Below are positions 24,732-34,370 of a stretch of DNA of 64,000 bases, in pieces; the stretch's first letter is position 1; every line of letters begins with the position of its first letter. A program made the position numbers and the translations under genes. Source of the DNA: CAIYXB01 sp038146805. Lineage in GTDB: Bacteria; Cyanobacteriota; Vampirovibrionia; LMEP-6097. Where the stretch lies: the NCBI GenBank assembly GCA_038146805.1, contig JAYQSH010000005.1, forward strand, positions 62,001-126,000. Direction: 5' to 3'. The notes below the pieces were generated by a model, which saw nothing but the letters and a program-made list of their open reading frames with translations, did not search any database and had not been told where the DNA came from.

Positions 24732-25376
24732 TTAATCTTCTTTACTTGGCATTTGATAATTTGTTAATTTAGAAATTCTTTCTAAACAATCCCAAGCGGC
24801 AAGATTCAAATCTAAAGATCTATCTAATTCATAAGCCTCACCTACTTTAATAAGAATTTCTTTGTTTGCCGTATAAGTTATGCCAACAGGCAAGATTGGC
24901 ACTTTATTTAATTTGGCAATAAACATGGCTCCATTATTTGGTTTGCCTAATAACTTCTCATCTTTTGAGCGAGTTCCTTCAATAAAAATACTTGCGGACC
25001 AAGCACCGGCAAAACATTTTTTTTTCAAAACTTGTCTCGTTAAATCAAAAGTACTTTTTTTGGTATTTTCCCGATCAATTAAAATTGCACTATAAAGACT
25101 AATCAAAAAAGAAAAAAATGGATTTGTAAAAAGTTCTTTTTTGGCAATGAAAGCCATTGGGATTCTCAAAAATGAGGAAATTACCGGCGGGTCAAAATTA
25201 GAACGATGATTACTTACCACCAAATAATTTGTATTGCGACAAGGTTTTTTTGCGCTATATTCAACTTTTACCTTGTATTTTAAAGAAAAGAAAAAAATTA
25301 CCAAGGGTATTGATATTGAAAATACAAAGTAACTTAGATGGGAAAAATAAAATTGTTTTTTTAGTTCTTTTAACAT
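24732..25376 (-). CDS. plsC: 1-acyl-sn-glycerol-3-phosphate acyltransferase
   Basis: Acylates lysophosphatidic acid to phosphatidic acid at the inner membrane. An N-terminal hydrophobic helix (YFVFSISIPLVIFFFSL) precedes the catalytic HX4D in NHRSNFDPP, the acceptor-binding FIEGTRSKDEK and the IPIL-like VPILPVGITY. 214 residues, a usual length. PlsC-family members vary in substrate, so the symbol is a family-level assignment. Confidence 0.85.
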   Translation of the reverse strand: MLKELKKQFYFSHLSYFVFSISIPLVIFFFSLKYKVKVEYSAKKPCRNTNYLVVSNHRSNFDPPVISSFLRIPMAFIAKKELFTNPFFSFLISLYSAILIDRENTKKSTFDLTRQVLKKKCFAGAWSASIFIEGTRSKDEKLLGKPNNGAMFIAKLNKVPILPVGITYTANKEILIKVGEAYELDRSLDLNLAAWDCLERISKLTNYQMPSKED

Positions 25377-25417
25377 GCTTTATTAACTTTATTTTAGCAA
25401 GTCTTATGCTAATCTAA

Positions 25418-26696
25418 ATGATTGTGTCATTATACGAAACAAACGCAAAAATTACAAAAGATCCAATAGTTGGCTTAGTACAACTTGCCGCAAAAGATGA
25501 CGCAAAAGAAAAATTCACTGCGATAATTGGCTCAGCCATGGATGACGAGGGAAAACTTATTGTTCCTGATCCAGTGAATGACGCTGCAAAAGAATTATTA
25601 AAAGATGGGATGGATATGTCTTATGCACCTAGTTCTGGTGTCAAAGGACTTGCTGATTTAATGGCAAACGAAGTGCTTGGTAAGAATGTTCAAGTGGAAC
25701 TAGAAAGACTTGGACTTTTTAGAGCACAACTGGTTACTTGCGCTGGTACAAACGCAATATCAACAGCAATAATGTCTTGTACTAATATTGAAGATGAAAT
25801 TATCACTCATAATCCACATTGGGCTGGTTACGATAGTATTACTCTTGCTTTAAAAAGACCTGCATTAATAAACTTTGAGATCCTTGATGATAGATGATAA
25901 TTTTAACGCAAAAGCCTTTGCTGAGACGGTTGCACAAGTTGCAAACAAACACAGCAAGGCAAAAATCACTATCATTTTAAACACCCCTTTTGACAATCCA
26001 TTAGGCAAAGATTTTGGAGATAAAGCTTGGGAGCAAATTGCCGATGTTTTAGCTCAGTATAATGATAGAGAAATTTTATTAATTTTAGATACTGCATATA
26101 TCGATTTTGGACCAGGTGGTAAAGATTACAAAAGACTTTCTTTTTTAACTAAACTTTTCCAAAAAGTAAAAAACCCAAGTTTCAATTTAGTAATCGCTGC
26201 GACTGTTTCAAAAAGTTTTGCCATGTACGGTGCTCGTGTTGGTGTTTCTATTTTAATCACATCAAATGGTGAATCAGCAAAAAATTGGCATGATGTTGTA
26301 GGTGGTACAATCAGAGGTACTTTTTCTAACGCCAATAATTTTGCACAATTAATGGTTAAAAAAATTATTGAAACACCAAATAAACTTGCTTATATACATG
26401 ACTTTCAAGCTTTAACGGCAGATCTGATACAAAAACGAACTCAAGTGTTTTTAGAAGCTTTTGACAGTGTGGGCTTTAACGATTTTCGTTACATTAAACC
26501 AGACGGTGGTTTTTTTGTAAGTTTAAAGTTTGCAGACATCGAGTATGCAAAAAAGTTTAATGCTAAGATGCTTGAAAAACATTTTTATGCACCATTAATA
26601 GCTGACCAATATTTAAGGATTCCTGTTTGTGGTTTAAGCGAAGAAAAATTACAAGTTTGCGTAGGCAAACTTAGTCTAATTCAAAAAGAAATTTAA
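25418..26696 (+). CDS. PLP-dependent class I/II aminotransferase, one frameshift
   Basis: About 425 residues of fold-type I aminotransferase, probably aspartate or aromatic. The N-terminal half includes SYAPSSGVKGLADLMA and HNPHWAGYDS. The C-terminal half includes LDTAYIDFGPGG and the Schiff-base Lys in TVSKSFAMYGARVGV, then RIPVCGLS. The halves are in different frames: at 25889-25893 the repeat GATGAT-A-GATGAT has one extra base, and removing it joins FEILDD to DNFNAKAF. It lies 4 bases before hflX. Confidence 0.85.
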
Positions 26697-26700
26697 TTAG

Positions 26701-27895
26701 ATGAAAGAGCGAGCTGTTTTAATCGACATTATAGATCCTTCTGTTTCCAACTCAGAATCTGAGCTTAGACTTAACGAGCTTGACAGTCTTGTCAAAACTT
26801 TTGGAGGAGTAAGTGTTGTTAGAACCATGCAAAGACGCTCTATCCCAGACTACAAAACCTTTGTCGGCACTGGAAAACTACGAGAAATTTTAGAAGAATA
26901 TGAAGGTGCCAAAAATCTTGACTTGATTATCCTCAATAACATTTTAAAACCTAGACAAATCTATAATCTTGAAGAGTTTTGTGTAAAACATGAAATTGAA
27001 AAGCTCGAAGAACAAGAAAGATTTCAAGTACCAAAAAAAAATCAAAGTATGGGATCGAGTTGATTTAATTTTAAAGATTTTTGATAAACATGCAAAAACA
27101 GCTGAAGCAAAATTACAAATAGAACTTGCCAGTATTAAACACATGGGTCCAAGAATTTTTGGTATGGGTATGGAGCTTTCAAGACAAGGTGGCGGTATCG
27201 GTACAATTGGTGTGGGTGAGACGAATACAGAGCGAATGAAACGTGCCTTACAAAAAAGAACAAGCTATATAGAAAACAAAATTTCCAACTATGGAGACAT
27301 ACAATCCAGACAAAGACAAGCAAGAGACAAAAGAAACCAAAAAACAATTGCACTAGCTGGCTACACCAATGCAGGCAAAAGCACTCTATTAAAAGCACTA
27401 ACAAAAAAACAAGAAGTCTATATAGCAGATGAACTTTTTGCAACCTTAGATTCAAAAATAGGTGAACTTTTTATTCCTTCAGAGACTTATGACTTACCCG
27501 GTAGAACAGTATTAATGGCAGATACCATTGGGTTTATTCAAGATTTACCACCAAATCTAATCAAAGCTTTTAAAACAACACTCGCGGAGATAGTAGATGC
27601 TGACTTGATCTTACACGTTATTGACATTAGTGATGTTAATATTCACCTGAAAATAAAAGTTGTTGAAGATATTTTAGATGAATTACTAGAAACAAGAATC
27701 AAAAACAATACAGCCCCAAAACGTATTTTTGTTTTTAATAAATTTGATCGTCTCAGCAATATCAATAGAGCAGAACAGCTCAAATTAGTTGAAGAGCTTC
27801 TAACTAAGTACCATGAACATGCACCTCAAGTTCTAAGCGCACTAGATAAAGATAGTTTACCAAAATTAGTTACAACTATTGCTGAAGAGCTTTAG
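26701..27895 (+). CDS. hflX: GTPase HflX, one frameshift
   Basis: Ribosome-associated GTPase that rescues stalled ribosomes in several bacteria. The N-terminal domain contains FVGTGKLREI and LDLIILNN, the linker has the GGGIGTIGVGETNTE segment, and the G domain has Walker A GYTNAGKST, switch region ELFATLDSK, DTIGFIQDLP and NKFD. The frame breaks in a run of nine A at 27033-27041; one fewer A joins ERFQVPKK to IKVWDRVDLI. It overlaps the convergent pckA by 20 bases. Confidence 0.9.
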
Positions 27896-29423
27896 ATTTA
27901 GCTTGGGCAAAAATATCCAAAAGCTTGTTAGCAACTTGTTCATATTCAGCTTGGTCACTCCAAAAAGTTTCTGGCATTTCAATAGAAACAGGTACTTCAA
28001 GACCTAAAATTTTATGTTTCTGGGTTTGTTCATTTGCCAAAGTACCAGAATTAATTGCATGAATTATGTCTCTCGTTAAAGATATACTCATGCGTTTTCC
28101 TTTACCATAAGAACCTCCAGACCAGCCGGTGTTCACAAGCCAACAATTAACTTTATTATGAGCAATCTTTTGTGCTAATAATTCTCCATAAACTTTTGGA
28201 TGCAAGGGCATAAATGGAGCTCCAAAACAAGCACTAAAAACAGCCGTAGGCTCTTGCACGCCAATTTCAGTACCCGGAATCTTTGCAGTATAGCCTAACA
28301 TAAAATGCTCAGAAGCCTCTTGGGCATTAAGTTTAGAGACCGCAGGTAAAACACCAAAAGCATCACAAGTAAGCATTATTATATTTTTGGGTTGTTTGCG
28401 CACAAACCTATCTAATTTTGCATTTGGGATAAACATTAACGGATAAGATATACGTCCATTTTCTGTGATATCACGATTGAAATAATCCATGACTCTTTTT
28501 TCATCTAAAAAAACATTTTCAGCAGTTGTACCAAAACGTCGTGAAGCATTATAGATCTCAGGTTCTGTCTTTGCTGTTAAACCATAAGTTTTTGCGTAGC
28601 AGCCATCTTCAAAATTAAACACACCTTCATCAGACCAGCCATGCTCATCATCGCCAATTAAGATTCTTTCAGGATCAGCTGACAGTGTGGTTTTACCAGT
28701 ACCAGACAAACCAAAAAAAATACTTACTTCACCTTGTGAATTAGTGTTGGCACTACAATGCATTGGCATAATATTTTTTTGTGGATAAATATAATTTAAG
28801 ATTGAGAAAATAGATTTTTTAATTTCACCAGCATAAAGTGTTCCAGCAATTATTACTTCTTTGGTATTGTAATTAACCAAAATCGCTGTCTCAGAGTTTA
28901 ATTCAGGATATTTTTCTTTGTCTAGTTTTAAGTTTGGTGCATGATAAAGAGTATAATCAACGCTATAAGAATCTAAAAATTCTTGTGAGTAACTAAGTTT
29001 AGCTGAGTTTGCATTTGTGACAGCAAGCATATTGCGAATAAACAAACTGTGAAAAGCTTGCTCAGTAATAACCAACACATTCACTGCATGGTTAGGATCA
29101 GCTCCAGCAATAGTTTCTTGTGTAAAAATCTCTTCTTGATTATTTAAGTAACTAACTACCTCTTCACGAATAGCATGAAAACTTTCACTCTTAATAGCCT
29201 TATTAACATCTCCCCAATTAATAAGGTTTTTGGTTAATTCATCTTTGACAATAAACTTATCATTGGCTGATCTACCAGTTTTTTTTCCCGTGTAGGCAAC
29301 CAAAACGCCCTTATCAGAAAGAATTGCTTCTTGTCTTAATAAAGCTTTTTCATAGAGCTGAGCTGTTTTAAGATTTTGTTGGGCTTTTGATAAATTAATC
29401 GACGTCTTTGTCTTTGAATTCAT
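27876..29423 (-). CDS. pckA: Phosphoenolpyruvate carboxykinase (ATP)
   Basis: Interconverts oxaloacetate plus ATP with phosphoenolpyruvate, linking the adjacent malate dehydrogenase product to gluconeogenesis. 515 residues with the PEPCK-specific GLSGTGKTTLS P-loop, the metal/ATP motif IGDDEHGWSDEG, VNTGWSGGSYGKG, and the N-terminal substrate-binding TGRSANDKF. It is divergent from mdh with 67 bases between the starts. The 3' end overlaps hflX by 20 bases. Confidence 0.96.
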   Translation of the reverse strand: MNSKTKTSINLSKAQQNLKTAQLYEKALLRQEAILSDKGVLVAYTGKKTGRSANDKFIVKDELTKNLINWGDVNKAIKSESFHAIREEVVSYLNNQEEIFTQETIAGADPNHAVNVLVITEQAFHSLFIRNMLAVTNANSAKLSYSQEFLDSYSVDYTLYHAPNLKLDKEKYPELNSETAILVNYNTKEVIIAGTLYAGEIKKSIFSILNYIYPQKNIMPMHCSANTNSQGEVSIFFGLSGTGKTTLSADPERILIGDDEHGWSDEGVFNFEDGCYAKTYGLTAKTEPEIYNASRRFGTTAENVFLDEKRVMDYFNRDITENGRISYPLMFIPNAKLDRFVRKQPKNIIMLTCDAFGVLPAVSKLNAQEASEHFMLGYTAKIPGTEIGVQEPTAVFSACFGAPFMPLHPKVYGELLAQKIAHNKVNCWLVNTGWSGGSYGKGKRMSISLTRDIIHAINSGTLANEQTQKHKILGLEVPVSIEMPETFWSDQAEYEQVANKLLDIFAQAKSKALQQ

Positions 29424-29490
29424 AAGTATATTATTACATATTTATTAGTGGATTTCTACACTAGTAAGACTTTCTGCTAAAATTTGTATT

Positions 29491-30447
29491 ATGAGACAAG
29501 CAAAAGTTACAGTAATAGGTGCCGGAAACGTTGGAGCAACAGCAGCTCAAAGACTTGCAGAAAAAAATATTGCCAATGTTGCACTAGTAGATATTATGGG
29601 TGGAGTTGCCGCAGGTAAAGCTTTAGATTTAATGGAAGCAAGACCAGTTGAACTACATGATCGAATGATTTTTGGTGGAGATGATTACGCCATTACTAAA
29701 GATTCAGATATAGTTTTAATGACAGCAGGACTTGCTAGAAAACCGGGAATGTCTAGAGATGACTTACTTGCAAAGAATGCACAAATTGTCAAAGCCTGTA
29801 TTGAAGCGGCTTATGAACAATCACCAAATGCAATTTTTATTATAGTATCAAACCCTGTTGATGCAATGACTCAATTGAGTCATCAAATCCTTACAGCAAA
29901 AGGTGTTGCTAATGAAAAAATTATTGGCATGGCTGGAGTTTTAGATAGCTCGCGTATGGCGTTTTTTATTGCTGAAGCGCTAAATGTTTCAGTAAAAAAT
30001 ATTCAACCATGTGTTTTAGGTGGACATGGAGATGACATGGTGCCTATCGCACGTTATACAACTGTAGCTGGCGTGCCATTAACAGAATTAATGAGTGCTG
30101 AAAAGATTTCTGAAATTGTTGAACGTACTCAAAAAGGTGGCATTGAAATTGTCAACCTTCTTGGTACAGGTTCAGCTTTTTATGCACCAGCTTCATCAGC
30201 AGTAGAAATGATTGACGCAATCTTAAATGACAAAAAACAAATTTTACCTTGTTCATGCATGCTAACAGGCGAATATGGTATTGATGGAGTATACGTTGGT
30301 GTACCAGCAAAACTTGGACAAAATGGTATTGAAGAAATTTTAGAATTGAAGCTTGGCGAACAAGAAGCATCTGATTTGAAAGCATCTAGTGAGTCTGTTC
30401 GTACAAATGTTGCAAAGATGAACGAATTGATGTCAGCAACTGCCTAA
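29491..30447 (+). CDS. mdh: Malate dehydrogenase
   Basis: NAD-dependent malate/oxaloacetate dehydrogenase, of the lactate-dehydrogenase-like class. 318 residues: Rossmann start VTVIGAGNVGATAAQRLAEK, cofactor Asp in LVDIMGG, substrate Arg in AGLARKPGMSRDDLL, the VSNPVDAM segment, and catalytic His in VLGGHGDDMVP. TAAAAT (29478-29483) ends 7 bases before the ATG and there is no Shine-Dalgarno. Next to pckA, it supports an oxaloacetate-centred metabolism. Confidence 0.95.
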   Translation: MRQAKVTVIGAGNVGATAAQRLAEKNIANVALVDIMGGVAAGKALDLMEARPVELHDRMIFGGDDYAITKDSDIVLMTAGLARKPGMSRDDLLAKNAQIVKACIEAAYEQSPNAIFIIVSNPVDAMTQLSHQILTAKGVANEKIIGMAGVLDSSRMAFFIAEALNVSVKNIQPCVLGGHGDDMVPIARYTTVAGVPLTELMSAEKISEIVERTQKGGIEIVNLLGTGSAFYAPASSAVEMIDAILNDKKQILPCSCMLTGEYGIDGVYVGVPAKLGQNGIEEILELKLGEQEASDLKASSESVRTNVAKMNELMSATA

Positions 30448-30456
30448 AAGTTTTTT

Positions 30457-31179
30457 GTGCTCGAAGCTTTAATAATTTCTCTCATAATTTTTGCAAGTGC
30501 AATGGGTACAGTGACTGGCTTTGGTACTTCTACCATCATGATGCCCATTTTAATGATGTTTTTTCCAACAGCAGAAGCATTATTGTTTGTTTCCATGATT
30601 CATTGGTTTAATGCCATTTGGAGATTAATTAGTTTTAGAAAAGGGTTTCATATTAAACTTGTTTTGAGCTACGGTATAGTTGGTATTATTGCTGCACACT
30701 TTGGTGCAAAAACTTTTTTTCTTATTGACGAAAACATAGTTAAAAAAATCATTGCAACTTTTCTCATCATTTATTCTTGTTTTTTGTATATGCAACCAAG
30801 TTTCAAAATGAAGTTTAATAGCTTTAATGCAGCAGTCGCTGGTTCTATCTCTGGTTTTATTGCAGGATTAATTGGTATGGGTGGGGCAATTCGAGGAGCT
30901 TTTTTGTCTGCATTCAATTTTGAAAAAACAATATATCTAGCCAATGCTGCTTTGATTTTGGTACTTATTGATAGCTCACGTATGTTAACCTATCTTAATC
31001 AAGGAATGGATTTCAACAATATGTTGGGTTTGTCTAAAATTAGCATTTTACTTGCAATATTTGCGTCCTTTATTGGTGTGCGCATAGGCAAATATGCAGT
31101 AGAAAAAATCCCACAAAAAACCTTTCGTAATATCATTGCAATATTTTTACTCGTTATTGGAATTAAATTGTTTATTTAA
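30457..31179 (+). CDS. TauE/SafE-family membrane transporter
   Basis: 240 residues from a GTG start, eight predicted hydrophobic helices in two halves. The family motif region reads FASAMGTVTGFGTSTIMMPI in the first half and GLIGMGGAIRGAFL in the second. These proteins export or import sulfite, sulfonates or similar anions; the substrate is not decidable here. It follows mdh by 9 bases and overlaps the convergent flavodoxin gene by 8. Confidence 0.85.
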   Translation: MLEALIISLIIFASAMGTVTGFGTSTIMMPILMMFFPTAEALLFVSMIHWFNAIWRLISFRKGFHIKLVLSYGIVGIIAAHFGAKTFFLIDENIVKKIIATFLIIYSCFLYMQPSFKMKFNSFNAAVAGSISGFIAGLIGMGGAIRGAFLSAFNFEKTIYLANAALILVLIDSSRMLTYLNQGMDFNNMLGLSKISILLAIFASFIGVRIGKYAVEKIPQKTFRNIIAIFLLVIGIKLFI

Positions 31180-31648
31180 GCATTGGTGCAACAGTCTTAA
31201 AGAAATTCACTTCCCAAGGTTCAAATTTTTTATCAAATTCTAAATCACAATCATAGCGATCCATGATTCTTGTTGCTCCAAGCCTCGCGAGACTTTCATC
31301 TACTTGTTTACCGCAACCACAAAAAATTTGGTATGCAGTATCACCCATCGCAAAAACAGCAAAATTCAAATTAGATAAATCAGTTGCATTATCAGCAAAT
31401 AATTCATTACAAAACTTAACACAAGTACCCGGAGGATCACCTTCACCCCATGTAGAAATTGCTACTACTGCGTATTGCATCTCTTTTAAATCTGCTACTT
31501 TAAGGTCTTTAAGATTCTTTTTTACCACATTAAACTTACAGGCATCACCAGCTTGTTTTAGAAATTCTTTTGCAGTACGCTCAATGCTGTCTGCTAATTT
31601 TTCTGAATTTCCAGATTCTGAACCAAATAGTACATTTAATGTTTTCAT
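31172..31648 (-). CDS. Flavodoxin-like FMN protein, diflavin-reductase type
   Basis: 158-residue single FMN-binding domain. Phosphate loop FGSESGNSEKLA; isoalloxazine loops STWGEGDPPGTC and GDTAYQIFCGCGKQVD; end YDCDLEFDKKFEPWEVNFF. It resembles the FMN module of sulfite or P450 reductases but stands alone. The start at MKTLNVLFG (31648) is preferred because the longer frame overlaps the nuoI stop. It is the third gene of a run nuoH-nuoI-flavodoxin on the minus strand, so it is a candidate electron donor or acceptor for the complex I module. Confidence 0.85.
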   Translation of the reverse strand: MKTLNVLFGSESGNSEKLADSIERTAKEFLKQAGDACKFNVVKKNLKDLKVADLKEMQYAVVAISTWGEGDPPGTCVKFCNELFADNATDLSNLNFAVFAMGDTAYQIFCGCGKQVDESLARLGATRIMDRYDCDLEFDKKFEPWEVNFFKTVAPMLK

Positions 31649-31655
31649 AAAAGTT

Positions 31656-32279
31656 TTATCCTTCTTTTTTGACTCCAATAGCATCAAGAGCGGCTGTCAC
31701 TGATTTGTGTGAAATTCCTCCTAAATGAGGTTTCATTTTTGCCGGGTCTGCAGCAGCAGCGGCTTTAGCTTTTTGAGATTTTGTTTGATAACCCTTTAAC
31801 TCAAAGTAGGTTCTTGACTGTTCTTGAGTTAAAGTCAATTTACGAATATCATAAATTAAATCTTCTCTAGTTTCTTCTGACATCTCAAAATCAACAGTAT
31901 TAATAATACAATCTGTTGGGCAAACTTCAGTACATAAACCACAAAACATGCATAAACCATGGTCGATATAAAACTGTGATGATTTTGCTTTGACTGAATC
32001 ATGAGGAATTACAGAAATACAAGCATCAGGACAAACACGTTCACATTGTTTACAAGCAATACAAAGATGTTCTCCTGTATCAGGGTCTACATTTAAAGCC
32101 AGTCTATGACGTGATCTTGCATAAAGATCAGGCATTTTTTCTGGGTATTGATTAGTGATTGGGTCTCTTGTTGTGTGCTTAACAACGGTAAACATTCCCA
32201 AAAAGATATTGTACAAACCATCTACGGTTTTTTTAATTGGTTTTGTTGTTGACTCTATGATTTTTTCTATTACTGCCAT
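31656..32279 (-). CDS. nuoI: NADH-quinone oxidoreductase subunit I
   Basis: Carries the two 4Fe-4S clusters N6a/N6b in the peripheral arm of complex I. 207 residues with two ferredoxin motifs, CIACKQCERVCPDAC and CMFCGLCTEVCPTDC, each providing the four Cys. The N-terminal amphipathic helix (KTVDGLYNIF) is as in the family, and the C-terminus is a lower-complexity Ala/Lys tail. An AAGGAA site precedes the ATG, and it lies 19 bases after nuoH. Confidence 0.95.
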   Translation of the reverse strand: MAVIEKIIESTTKPIKKTVDGLYNIFLGMFTVVKHTTRDPITNQYPEKMPDLYARSRHRLALNVDPDTGEHLCIACKQCERVCPDACISVIPHDSVKAKSSQFYIDHGLCMFCGLCTEVCPTDCIINTVDFEMSEETREDLIYDIRKLTLTQEQSRTYFELKGYQTKSQKAKAAAAADPAKMKPHLGGISHKSVTAALDAIGVKKEG

Positions 32280-32298
32280 TTAAAATTCCTTTAATTAA

Positions 32299-33720
32299 TT
32301 AGATGTTTTTTAAATACTCCACACAAAGAGCAACTATAAATATTATAGCTAATGTAAGTGGTATTAAGTATTTCCAGCCAAACTCCATTAGCTGGTCTTG
32401 TCTTAACCTTGGCAAAGTTGCTCTAATCCAAATTGATACTAAAAACATAATATAAATTTTGAGCAAAAGCACTAAACTAGTGACATTCCAAGAAAGATTT
32501 AAATCTTCAAGAAAGCCTCCAAGGCTGCCTACTACAGGTAAATTAATTGTTACATGTGAAAGGCTCTCTAAAATACTTGCTTCAAAACTCGCTGAAACAG
32601 GCAAATGCGAACCACCCAAAAACAAAATAGCTGCAACACCTGATGCTACAAATAAATTTGTATATTCTGCCAAAAAGAATAAAGCAAACTTCATTCCAGA
32701 ACACTCAGTGTTATATCCAGAAACAAGTTCAGACTCAGCTTCAGGCAAATCAAATGGGATTCTATTTACTTCAGCTGTTGAAGCTGTCACAAAAATTATA
32801 AATAAAGCAACACAAAGTCCAATAAAAATTAAAGAAACTAATCCATGCATAAAAACACCGTGACTATTTGGAAATAAATTTGCTAAATATTTTGTAACAC
32901 CATTACCAAATAAATTCCATTGTAAAATTCCACCTACTTGTTTGTTGTTAATCTCCATAAGATTTACAGAACCTGTTAATAAAACCATTGCTAAAACAGA
33001 GAGAACCATAGGAATTTCGTAACTGATCGCTTGTGCCGATGCTCTAAGCCCACCAATCAGTGAATATTTATTGTTAGAAGCCCAGCCAACCATAACGAGC
33101 GACATAGTTCCAAGTGAAGCCAAACCTAAAATAAACAAAAGCCCAATATCCAAATTCGCAAATTCAAAGACACTCAAATTATTTGCCGCAACCGCCATAA
33201 GTGGCATAAAGACAACCATTGCTGGCGCAAAAAACAATGCTGGTGCAAGCGTAAACAAAAGTTTGTCTGAACCGTTTGGCATAATATCTTCTTTGAATAA
33301 AAGTTTGAGTGCGTCCGCAAAAGTCTGCAATAAACCATTAGGACCAACTTTGTCAGGACCAATTCTCATAGTAAGAAGTGCTAAAAATTTTCTTTCACAC
33401 AAAACCATAAACATGGCATTGACCGGAATCACAGCAGCGATAGTGACAGTAGGTGCCAGAAAAGCTATCGCATCTGCAACTTGCTTGGTTATCTCAAGAT
33501 TTAAACCTGTAAAAATTTGTGGCAAAATTTCATTGGCTATTTTCGGTAATAACCATGCAAAAGTAACTGCACCACCAGCCGCCGCACTAAAAACAACGGT
33601 ACTCCAGAATCCCACCAACAATACAAACTTAAATGCTTGCGCAAGAGCTGTGCTTTTGGCAAATTTTGCTCTTGGGTGAAAACTATTTAAAAGGTCTAAA
33701 TCTACTGCTTTTGAACTCAT
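32299..33720 (-). CDS. nuoH: NADH-quinone oxidoreductase subunit H
   Basis: Membrane subunit at the junction of the two arms, forming the quinone-binding cavity. 473 residues, longer than the common ~330, with an extra N-terminal region of about 95 residues containing one or two helices. Core motifs are intact: ERKFLALLTMRIGPDKVGPN, the SYEIP segment, and AEVNRIPFDLPEAESELVSG. No other complex I subunits are adjacent except nuoI, so the remaining genes must lie elsewhere. Confidence 0.95.
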   Translation of the reverse strand: MSSKAVDLDLLNSFHPRAKFAKSTALAQAFKFVLLVGFWSTVVFSAAAGGAVTFAWLLPKIANEILPQIFTGLNLEITKQVADAIAFLAPTVTIAAVIPVNAMFMVLCERKFLALLTMRIGPDKVGPNGLLQTFADALKLLFKEDIMPNGSDKLLFTLAPALFFAPAMVVFMPLMAVAANNLSVFEFANLDIGLLFILGLASLGTMSLVMVGWASNNKYSLIGGLRASAQAISYEIPMVLSVLAMVLLTGSVNLMEINNKQVGGILQWNLFGNGVTKYLANLFPNSHGVFMHGLVSLIFIGLCVALFIIFVTASTAEVNRIPFDLPEAESELVSGYNTECSGMKFALFFLAEYTNLFVASGVAAILFLGGSHLPVSASFEASILESLSHVTINLPVVGSLGGFLEDLNLSWNVTSLVLLLKIYIMFLVSIWIRATLPRLRQDQLMEFGWKYLIPLTLAIIFIVALCVEYLKNI

Positions 33721-33809
33721 AATAAGATTACTAAAAGCATTATACTTGTGTTTTTTAGTCTTGTCTTGTTAATAAAAGATTGAGTAATCTTAAGATAATC
33801 GCGAAAAAT

Positions 33810-33836
33810 GTGGTCTTCGTGCCTGGCACGATGATT
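33810..33836. repeat. 27-bp repeat, copy 1
   Basis: Contains the palindrome TCGTGCC-T-GGCACGA, preceded by GTGGTCT. An identical 27-base sequence occurs at 51579-51605. Both copies lie within a few bases of the stop codon of a minus-strand gene (fabZ here). Possibly a terminator-like or REP-like element. Confidence 0.8.
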
Positions 33837-33839
33837 ACA

Positions 33840-34304
33840 TTACAAGTCTTCTTTTTTTGACATGGCAAATCCCAAAGTACCCTCAGCACAAAGCTGACCC
33901 TCTACTTCTGCCTTGAAATCAAACTTGCCAAAAGGAAAACGGAATTTTTTGAGTTCAACAGTAATGGTCAATTGATCACCGGGTACAACCATACGTCTAA
34001 ATTTCACCGAATCAAGACCAGTAAACAATCCGATGTAACCTTCGTTATATTCTTTGAGACTTAGCATCACCAAACATGATAGTTGCGCACTCGCTTCTAC
34101 CTGCAAGACCCCGGGCATAATTGGTTGATTTGGGAAATGTCCCGTAAAATGTGGTTCATTAATTGTTACGTTTTTATAACCAACTGCACGCTCACCCGGC
34201 ACAAGCTCTGTCACTCTATCAACCATTACGAAAGGGTAACGGTGAGGCAAAAGCTCTTGAATTTGTTTAATATCTAATTGAATTTTTTCATCTGTGGTAG
34301 ACAT
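33840..34304 (-). CDS. fabZ: 3-hydroxyacyl-[acyl-carrier-protein] dehydratase
   Basis: Dehydrates 3-hydroxyacyl-ACP in fatty acid elongation. 154 residues, with the hot-dog helix motif LLPHRYPFVMVDRV, the catalytic His in HFPNQPIMPGV and Glu in LQVEASAQL. TATTAT ends 8 bases before the ATG, suggesting a leaderless message. It stands alone between nuoH and lysC on the same strand. Confidence 0.95.
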   Translation of the reverse strand: MSTTDEKIQLDIKQIQELLPHRYPFVMVDRVTELVPGERAVGYKNVTINEPHFTGHFPNQPIMPGVLQVEASAQLSCLVMLSLKEYNEGYIGLFTGLDSVKFRRMVVPGDQLTITVELKKFRFPFGKFDFKAEVEGQLCAEGTLGFAMSKKEDL

Positions 34305-34370
34305 AATAATTAATAATACAATATTTTTCTATCTGAAAAATAATCAGTTGTAAAAATATAGAATATGACT

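Noticed and set aside
26701..27895. Programmed ribosomal frameshift in hflX and the other broken genes
   Set aside because: Eight unrelated genes, shifts in both directions and no shared slippery site or structure; sequence error is simpler.
32459..33679. Plus-strand frames opposite nuoH
   Set aside because: They are antisense shadows of a gene with clear NuoH motifs.
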